Source of the DNA: Aphrophora alni | Taxonomy: Eukaryota > Arthropoda > Insecta > Hemiptera > Aphrophoridae | Length of the DNA stretch: 64,000 nucleotides | Direction of reading: 5' to 3' | Assembly: GCA_963513935.1 (NCBI GenBank) | Contig: OY740768.1 | Coordinates: forward strand, 17,782,590 to 17,846,589 | In this document: positions 55,908 to 64,000 of the stretch, piece after piece | How positions within the stretch are numbered: position 1 is the first letter of the stretch | Layout of the letters: every line of letters begins with the position of its first letter | Notes under the pieces: generated by a model | What the model saw: the letters and a program-made list of their open reading frames with translations, nothing else | What the model was told of the DNA's origin: nothing | Database searches by the model: none | Program-made: the position numbers and the translations under genes

Positions 55908-56085
55908 AGTTTTTTTTTTCATTTTTCAGTAATGCCAACAGAAAACCTCGTGTCTGTTGATGATGACGATAAATTATTGTTATGTAGAGAAACCAGCGAG
56001 TTTGACCATGATAGAATCTGTGACTTAGCAGACAAAACCATTTTGAGGTTTAACAACGTTTTACTTCGTCATGGCTAACAATAAA
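55908..56085 (+). CDS. Candidate terminal exon of an unidentified gene
   Basis: A long T/C tract ending TTTTTCAG (to 55929) makes a strong splice acceptor. From ATG 55932 a 48-codon frame runs to TAA at 56076-56078: MPTENLVSVDDDDKLLLCR, then ETSEFDHDRICDLADK and a short basic end. AATAAA follows at once (56080-56085). Codons are not AT-driven and use Asp, Cys and Arg freely, unlike chance frames nearby. Two bases (TA) precede the ATG inside the exon, so an upstream exon would contribute one base to that codon, or the ATG is the true start. The family is not recognised. Acceptor, stop and polyadenylation signal together make it the best cellular-gene candidate in the window. Confidence 0.4.
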
Positions 56086-57489
56086 TAATAAACAAATAAA
56101 AACAATAATATTTTTCCAATAAGTATAATGTTGGAAAACTTTATTCTTTTTAATTTTATCAAACCCGTGATAAAAGTTTCAAAGTCGTTTTTTCAACCCA
56201 TGATTTTTTCCTCGAATACCTCAAATATTTTTTCCTCGTAAATACAAAATATACGTATCAAAATTATCAAAATTGATTTCAAAATTTAAAATATATTTTT
56301 AAGTTTAAGAAAGTCAGAACATCAAACTAAACTCATGCTCAAAATAGAAGCAAGAACTATTTAAAAACCGTAACAAATCGAATATCATAAACTAAAATTT
56401 GAATCAATAAAGTCACAATTTAAAAAAAAAACAAAAAACTTGTTTACAACCAACTGTATTCTTTTTTAATGGTAGTAAAAAACATATAAATCTTTTATGC
56501 AAAACGTAAGATAGAAAGAGGTAAGTAAAAATTAAAATCAAAGTAATTTTATTTAACAAAAAAATGATAGGAATAATAAATTCAACCAATTTGTTTGTTC
56601 ACATTTCAACATATTTTAAAATTAACTTGCAAAAACTAAGTTTTTAATTTAAAATATTATGGGAGGATGAAAATGCCTAAAAGGTGTAAATAAAAATGGA
56701 AGTAAGAAAACTTGGATATTTTTAAATGAAGTTTTTTTTAAAAAAATCTTGAATGTGAAAAACAAAAATCAATTTACAATGTTCACAAGTAAGTCAACTT
56801 AACAGTTTAGTGTCTATTTTAGACTTGAAATATTCGTTTTAGATTTAGGGTAAAAAATGTAAAAATTGAAAAACTCGAGTTTATTTATTTTACAAACGTA
56901 ATTTATTATCCACTTAACAAAACAAGGAGTAAAATTGATTCAATTACAAAGAATTATATACAAAAATGTTGTATTAATATCCTACACTTGAGGAGGGGGA
57001 AAATTAAGTTTCATTTTAAGAGGGTGTTCATTTTAACCAATAGAATCACATTTTTCTACTTTTATTCGAGGAAACAGTCACTTTATTTTCAGCCATCTTG
57101 ATATAAATGAAAAATAAACACGACTTCAGTAAGTATGTGATATTACTTATAAGTCGCAATGTTGAAATAAAAGTACCAGTGCCAGTACCAGTGCGTCTGT
57201 TTTCAACAGTGGAATAAAAACATGTGTTGGTTGTAAAGCTCTCACGTTGCAGACTAATAACATGTTTCCGAATAACTGAGCCACAATTTAATTAACTCAA
57301 TGAGGTTTTAATTCCTCCCAATTATTAATTTTAATGAAAACGCCAGAGGCTATCGGGGGGGGGGGGGTTATGTGATGTAGTTGTGTTAAAACATGTTATC
57401 ACAAAACTGTAAACACAATTTTTAGAAATTTGATACTAAAGGAAATCTGAATATATCCGTTTACAATTTTTGTTTGTTCATTTTTGTTG
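56086..57489. other. Intergenic DNA
   Basis: AT-rich, no feature except a 13-G run at 57355-57367. Confidence 0.4.
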
Positions 57490-57640
57490 TTCCTAGCCCT
57501 CGAATATTCTACTAGTGTCAGGGTCAGAGAAGAACAAGAGTTAGTCAAAAGAGACCTGATAGGAAAGATCAAACAGAATATTACATGGAAAAAGATGTAA
57601 ATCCAACTAGGTTCCCTCGGGATTGTTTTTATTGTTATTC
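57490..57640 (+). repeat. Dispersed repeat R1, copy 4
   Basis: CCTAGCCCTCGAATATTCTA, AGTGTCAGGGTCAGAGAAG, GATAGGAAAGATC, GTAAATCCAACTAGG and CCTCGGGATTGTT; well conserved with 59830. Confidence 0.65.
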
Positions 57641-58730
57641 TAATGAATCATTTTTTTAAAATGGTTGCTATAGCAACGAATGTTTAAATGGTTTAAACTT
57701 TCAAGGGACACCGAATTTGCCAGATCCTATAGGCAATTTGTAGGTTATATTTATAATTTTTAGTTAATGGAAACTTTAGCCTAGGGTTGAAAATTTTAAA
57801 TCTGCCTTTGCCACGACTGACATCCTGTAGCGTTCTGTGAGTAAAATATTGGATCCAATAGTTTTCAAAGATCTGCTTTGGTCTACCTTTATTCAAGGTC
57901 AAAATATTGATTTTAACTCTCTGGCAACGGAGCTCGATTATATAGGAACATTTATGTATTATAAATTTAATGTTAATATTCCATGTATATAGTAAATAGG
58001 CATATCATAACATACACAAATAGATAATTAGTGTAATTTAAACTAGTTGATGTGGCACAACATAAAGGATATTGTATATTAGCAACGCATAGGTAATGTT
58101 GGAATAAATCAATCAACTACAAAATATTTCTATCAAATAACATCTTTTGCATTATATATAACTTTAACTCAGACAGAGCCATAATTTAGAGATCTCGCAC
58201 TCCCCCACGAATAAATTTCTCTAATCCAGAAAATGACGAGATTTATTTTGAATTGCAGCCTTAGAAAATATTATTATACAATCCTATCTGATAGGGGTGT
58301 CCAAAGTGTGTGTAAAAGGTTTATACTATTTTATAATCGAAATAAAATAGAAGAAAATAAAACAAAAAGTGATATCTATAAGTGCAAGACACGGTATTCA
58401 GCTGATATATGGACATGAAAAGATGAGAACCTCTTTGGAGTTTTTCTATCTATAGTCGTTTGTTTAGATCTATATTGGTAATATTTGCAGATCGAAAGCT
58501 GCACAATATATTCCCAAGTTTCATAATACAATCAATTGATATAATATTAGCTAGCGTGAAAGGTTTACGATATTTTTAGAACTTCTCTTCCGATATAAGA
58601 AACCTTCAGGCATAATTGTATAATCAAGTACTTGCTATTGCCCGACGACATAAAGAAAGGATCCGTTCCTTTGCTACTAGTCAGACCAAAGACATTAGTT
58701 TTTAAAAGAATATGAAGAAAGAAGCTAATA
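57641..58730. other. Intergenic DNA
   Basis: No supported gene. Short frames at 57693-57902 (minus) and 58233-58418 (plus) show no domain. Confidence 0.4.
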
Positions 58731-58732
58731 TA

Positions 58733-59236
58733 CAGAGTGAATCAAAAGTATGGAAATCCCTCATCAACTTTAAAACAGTTCCAAATCGAATATTGTAACT
58801 TTTAGGATAAGTTATTGGTCAACTACCCTCTACCTTTTCATTAGAAACAGAACATTAAGATGTAAAATAAAAAGTTTATAATTAATACATTTTCAGATAA
58901 ATTTATATATAAATAAATTGCGCACGAAAAAATAACAAAATTTATTTATTTGCAATTAAAGTTCATACACTACCGATGTTAGATTTTGAAAAACTTTATA
59001 CCGCCACCATTTTGAGTACAGACATCGTAGCCACTTTTAACCATTTTTTGTTTGTATCAAAAAGATGTTTAAAATGATATACTACACAAAAGGTGTTACC
59101 ATTTAAAATATTTTTTACAAACCTTGGGCCACCCCCAAGAAATTATTTCACCAATAAGTTATCCTGAAAGTTGCAGTATTTTATCTGGAACAATTTTATA
59201 ATCGATGAGGGATTTCCATACTTTTGACTCGCTCTA
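58733..59236. mobile_element. TA-flanked MITE, 504 bp
   Basis: Left end CAGAGTGAATCAAAAGTATG; right end reversed TAGAGCGAGTCAAAAGTATG. Arms match for about 75 bp (GGAAATCCCTCATC, AGGATAAGTTATTGGT versus AGGATAACTTATTGGT). TA lies at 58731-58732 and 59237-59238. No transposase frame. Tc1/mariner-like by its ends and TA target. Confidence 0.8.
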
Positions 59237-59829
59237 TAGATCGCAGACTAGCCTTAACGTTTCTAATGTTCCAGATTTCTATAAAAACTTTAGTTAAGTA
59301 GTCGCAGTAGGCCTTCACTCTTACCACTTCCTCACGCTTAATCGGTTATATCTTATATTTTATTTCATTGTTATTGTTTATTACTAATTATAATTACATT
59401 TATTTTCAACCGTTTATTAAACCAAGCGTTTATGTACAAAATCATAATACGCCGATACACTTTCTCTGGATGTTTCACTTTCTTTATTACATTCTTTAAT
59501 TCTAATTATTTCTTTACCATCCTTACGGTTGGTTTTATTTTTTTGCAAGTCGAAACTATTTAAATAGGACAATAAATTGACGTCGTTATTAAAATATGTA
59601 TGTAATGCTATATAGTTATAAATTAAAAATAACCAGTATATAATTATATTAAAATATACTAGCGGAATAAATGTAAAAATATACTTCTTCCTTTAAAAAT
59701 ACTATTTATAATTAACACAACGTCAATGCAAATATGTTTATAAACCTATACTGCCATCAAATTAACTAAAACAAAAATCACAAAATAATTGATTAAAGAA
59801 AAATATCCTCATCATCATGTAAAAAAAGA
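59237..59829. other. Intergenic DNA
   Basis: AT-rich with no feature recognised. Confidence 0.4.
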
Positions 59830-59995
59830 AAAGTGTATAAAATAAAGTATCCTAGTCCTCGAATACTCTAATAGCGTTAGGGCTGGAAGAGAACAAAAGT
59901 TGATTAAGGGAGACCTCATAGGAAAGATGAAAAAAGGCGTAGCTCTAGCAAGGGTCCTTCGGGATCGTTACTCCTGCACTAACCAAAAGTGAGCT
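59830..59995 (+). repeat. Dispersed repeat R1, copy 5
   Basis: TCCTAGTCCTCGAATACTCT, AATAGCGTTAGGGCTGG, GAGAACAAAAGTTGATTAAG, GATAGGAAAG-type text, AAAAAGGCGTAGCTCTAG and TTCGGGATCGTTACTCCTG. Confidence 0.65.
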
Positions 59996-60075
59996 CTTGA
60001 GGGTCTTCATAAATAAATTGAGCAAAATCGGAGTATTTAATTTTCCGAATACGTGTTAACCTACAGTATGATATA

Positions 60076-60738
60076 CAAAGTTAAGCAAAAGTTACGCATT
60101 CATTGCAATATCTAAACTTCTATTTGGCTTAGGACGGTGGTAGACACATCAATGAGAAGCTCCTAACTTGGGCTATCCATAGGATGTGCCAAAATTCAGG
60201 TTCCATATAGTGTATTCCTAAAAAATACAAAATGTATTTTCACCTCTTTTTAAATGTAATTACATCAATGTCCCTTTTCTCCTTATAAAAAGCCCATTTC
60301 GGTGAAAACAGTATTTTATGTGACTTAGATATTAAATTATGAGAAACCAAATTTCACAAGCTTATTTAATTACTACGCGGCCATAACATAAGTAAAACAT
60401 TTATGTATTAACTCTGCGGAACGCTGATTACATTTGTTATTTGATGATGTAACTAAATATTATTTTTTGTGTGAAGTATCTAAGTAAAATAAAAAGATAT
60501 TTTCACCAAAATAAAGAGACTATTTAGGAGTACTTGAAGGAGGGGGCATTGCTATGCTTAGATTTAAAAAAAATAAGTGGAAAAATACGTTATATATTTT
60601 TGAGGAACATTCTGTATATGGAACCTGAGTTTTGGCACACTCTGTAGAATCAAGTGCTATCCATTGATATGTCTATTACTTTCGTACGCTAACTAGAATC
60701 TGATTTATTGCAATGTATGCCGGACTTTGCCCCAACTC
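60076..60738. mobile_element. TA-flanked inverted-repeat element, 663 bp
   Basis: Arms of about 150 bp: CATTCATTGCAATA versus CATACATTGCAATA, GACACATCAATG versus GACATATCAATG, then GTGCCAAAATTCAGGTTCCA versus GTGCCAAAACTCAGGTTCCA. The outer ends adjoin TA at 60074-60075 and 60739-60740. No ORF inside. Confidence 0.7.
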
Positions 60739-60740
60739 TA

Positions 60741-62180
60741 TTTTTTAAATTTATGAATATAGATCCAAGTTAGTGTTATTCAGTTTTCATTTGAGGATGT
60801 ATTAATGTTGTTTTTTTAACAAAATATAGAATGAATTTATGCTCAACTTTTTTCATTTTTTTTAAATATATTTATTTTACTCTCAATAAAAACACGTACA
60901 GTCAATTATGTAATGAGCCGACAAAGTGTCAAATTATTGCTATGGGTAGATTAATTAACCGTGGTCTCAAATGACGACGTTTCCAGGAGACAGGCCTCGA
61001 TAGGTACAATGTTTATTTTATATCAAATTTCCCTAACACGTGTCGTTTAACAATTTTGTCATAAAACATGATTAAATATATGAAATACAAGAAACATAAT
61101 TAGCGGGCTATTAATTTCACGTCCTGTGATTAACACATCAGGTTTATTGGTTGATGAATATTTAGCACATTATGTGAACTCTTTATTGACTTATAAATAC
61201 CCTCGTTTATTACATTGGAGAAGAATTACTGCACCACGAGATAAAAACGGAATTTATTTAAATTATCTATAACTGAATCAACAATAAACAATAATTGTGG
61301 CAGTAACTTCGCTATGTGTCATCGTAGAGTTGGAGTTGGTATTATTTACTGAATTAAATATTTATCTAGTTGAATAACACACGAGAAACGAACAAAACTA
61401 TTTTATGTTTTAAATATAGTTGTTTTCAATATTTGTATCACTGATAAAGTTGCTGTACGCAGATTACGAGTTCATCTTAACTTCATTTTCCAAAGTAAAC
61501 TTAGTGTAACGTGGGCTGAGAAAATTTAACATCAATATTAAAAAAAAAAAGTTACAATAACCTTCTCTCAAACCCAGGCAGAAACAAAAGCCTAAATAAA
61601 CCAAAAGTATTCTTCATATATCCTGGAATTATAAAGGAATTATAAACTTTGAAAGATAAAATGACCGACGGTAGCCAAGATTTATTTTGATATTTCCCAA
61701 TTTACTTGTACACGTATTGGTTTAAGCTCATTGGAACTGTTTGGTAGTGGATTAAAATCTAAATGTAACAAACGGATAACGATTTTCATACTTAATTTTC
61801 TCGACAATGTGCTGGTGTATTTTTAATCTTAAAAAGTTCTAATTAACCAAATATTTTAATTAATTAATGTTAGAAAAACTTACAAATCATCTGTCTGTTT
61901 CATGGCAATTTAAACCATTTTACGATCTTTTATAATAACAATGAATTTTACAATTTAATAACCGTCGATGTATTATAATAACCATAATTTGAGGTTTGTT
62001 TAATCAATGAAAGATTATATTTTCTCACACAAACTGTCACAAGAAGATACAAATTTAATAGACGTCTAGCTGGCTCAAAGTTGATATATATATATATATA
62101 TAATATATTTGATTATAAATGAAATTATTAGTTTAAGTTTTTTAATTTCCTGTACAATTAATTATTTATTGAAATCAATA
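60741..62180. other. Intergenic DNA
   Basis: No gene recognised. A TA repeat lies near 62082. Confidence 0.4.
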
Positions 62181-62182
62181 TA

Positions 62183-62588
62183 CAGGGTGTCTTTTATAAC
62201 TGGGTCACCATTGGAATCTCTGAAACTATATTCACAGAAAACTTTAAATGAGAGACCTAACCTACTTCTTCCTCTGTAATAAAATGGTGTATTTGAATTT
62301 TTAAAATTTTACCGCTCTTTCAACTGTTGTGACCAACTTTAAAATTTCTTAAGGAAACGAATTTTTTATGACGAATTTGGATTTTATACGAGATTTGTTA
62401 TTCTTTGATAATTTTTTTTTATTTTTTCACTCTTAATTTGGCCCCGAAAGTTCCGTTTAAAATACATGGGAATATGACACAACTTCTTAATACTCTTGTT
62501 TTAATTTCGGTTAAATACATTTAAAGTTTTCTATAACTCTTATAGTTTCAAAGATCCCAACGGTGGCCCTGTTAAAAAAGACAATCTG
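62183..62588. mobile_element. TA-flanked MITE, 406 bp
   Basis: Left end CAGGGTGTCTTTTATAACTG; right end reversed CAGATTGTCTTTTTTAACAG. Arms match for about 80 bp through GGTCACC or GGCCACC, TGAAACTAT and GAAAACTTTAAATG. TA at 62181-62182 and 62589-62590. Confidence 0.8.
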
Positions 62589-62590
62589 TA

Positions 62591-63710
62591 TATTAACTGA
62601 GAAACTTGCTCCTCTACAGTATATGTCAATTAATGATGACTTAGTTTAAACTATTTATCGATGGAAATATTTGAGCAGACGCTTAAGAACAAATTTTGCT
62701 TAGATAATTATATTGCACAGAATATTTATAAGTTCATTAAAACTTCGATAAATACGAAAATGTATGATTTTGTTCCTCCAAATATTGAATTATCCCTAAA
62801 ATAATAATAGTGGCATATATAACAAATTTCAGCCAAATTAGGCTACTCAAAATAAATCAGATAAAATAAGCAGATGTCAATATAAAACACTTTTTTTACT
62901 CAAGGACCTTAAAACAGACAATTTCGTCCTCATATTTTTCACAAAAGTGTAACATTCACTGAAATATGTTACATTTTATTCCAATAATACTACTTCCTTG
63001 TCAATTCTCCTTAGTAAGGGTGTTGTTTTTCTTTAAAAAAATAAAATAAAAATTACTACTGTTTTATGTCATTTAATTGCACCTATAATTTTATAAGAAA
63101 TCAAAAGAATTATAATTACACCTGCAAGTACGTAAATAAGAAATAAAACCGTCAAAACGACATTTAAATGCAATTAAATAAATACAGTAATTAAATACTA
63201 ACATCTTTTACCCTTCTAATAAAATATTCATCTTACAATCTCACTCCAACAATGAAAATAAATAACCTTGGCTATAAAGAAATATCTAATTCCATCTACT
63301 TCCACGTAATAATGTTTTTAATTCAATTTGGCTGCAATCAGCAAAGAAGGGGACTCTTCGCGCCGCGACAGAAACAATTTCTTTAAACGTCATGAATTCA
63401 TTACGAGTCCAAAGTAAATTGTTAGGGAAAGCAACACTGGGAAAAGATTACTGTTGTACTATCGAGATGGAGCAAGTTCTTAAGGAATGTTATAAAATAG
63501 TTTAGATTAAAAGTTGTGCTCACACAACCGAACGAAAGAATTGTACAAGTTAGCTTTTCTAGTTTTAATACAAATTTAATAATTCGATTTTACGTTCTCT
63601 CATTTACATAGTAAAGAGAAAGTCATGTGGTGGATATATTGACGTTGAGTTTTCACTGAAAAATCTCTTTTGAATTCTTTGAGCTCAAACAAATTTTTGG
63701 AATTATGTCA
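62591..63710. other. Intergenic DNA
   Basis: No feature recognised. A less AT-rich patch with CTTCGCGCCGCGACAG lies at 63355-63370. Confidence 0.4.
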
Positions 63711-64000
63711 GTGTGTATATCGTTTGCGCCTGTGAAGAAGAAACGAGCCCAAACTTTTATAGAACGTCTGATTAAAATAAGGTATGGGGACATATTTTCG
63801 CTATATCTGGAGATTTCCTTCCAGATGTTAACTTACAAAACAACATAAAATTAAGATTTTCATTATATTTTGTTCAAATTTAGCCTCTAAAAACCTACAT
63901 ATTGGTCAGCAAAAAACAAAATTGCAACGAAGCTGTTGTAAAAGACCTAATTTCTCAAAATTTTGAACCGATTTTGTTCAAATTTTGATGAAATGTGAAA
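63711..64000 (-). repeat. Dispersed repeat R3, inverted copy at window edge
   Basis: GCCTCTAAAAACC, ATTGGTCAGCAAAAAAC, GCTGTTGT and, at the end, GATTTTGTTCAAATTTTGAT match the R3 landmarks in reverse order. Cut by the window end. Confidence 0.4.

Overview
This is AT-rich, gene-poor, repeat-dense eukaryotic DNA. It is most likely from an insect genome, possibly a hemipteran. The reasons are the strong AT bias, low-copy satellites, a Ty3/Gypsy element primed by a tRNA-Lys-like site, a jockey-type LINE fragment, many TA-flanked MITEs and a short run of AACCT-type (TTAGG telomere) pentamers. The species call is inference. No complete ordinary cellular gene is visible; at most there are a few exon-like pieces.

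Layout. 1-2450 is an 86-bp satellite that runs off the left edge. 4-8 kb holds TIR elements and the first of three fold-back elements that carry hammerhead-ribozyme cores. A free-standing, almost ideal hammerhead lies at 10793-10839. 11-18 kb holds dispersed repeats, a decayed RT-like stretch, an exon-like or promoter-like block near 16 kb and a long AT microsatellite. 19.7-21.0 kb is a 52-bp satellite, followed by a 5'-truncated jockey-like LINE with a 13-bp target-site duplication (21538-22372). 23.4-24.9 kb is a decayed tandem of about 290 bp, and 27.9-29.05 kb is a 55-bp satellite. Fold-back copies B and C lie at 32.4 and 42.0 kb. An inverted pair of tRNA-derived SINEs lies at 44.0-44.3 kb.

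The best-supported coding unit is a nearly intact Ty3/Gypsy LTR retrotransposon at 44764-52151 (7388 bp). It has two 845-bp LTRs that differ by one base by eye, a GATG target duplication, a primer-binding site, gag, pol (protease, RT, RNase H and the integrase zinc finger) and the integrase core. gag and pol overlap in a -1 arrangement. The integrase core is out of frame with the rest of pol because of a 12-A run. No env is seen.

To the right are a decayed LINE 3' coding end (about 53 kb), two exon-like blocks at 53.7 and 55.9 kb, and three more TA-flanked inverted-repeat elements at 58.7, 60.1 and 62.2 kb.

The most interesting signal is the set of type I hammerhead-like motifs. One is a clean solo copy. 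Each of the three fold-back elements keeps one intact hammerhead arm while its other arm is broken. These elements have 11-14 bp target duplications and a one-sided tail, which resembles non-autonomous Penelope-like retroelements.
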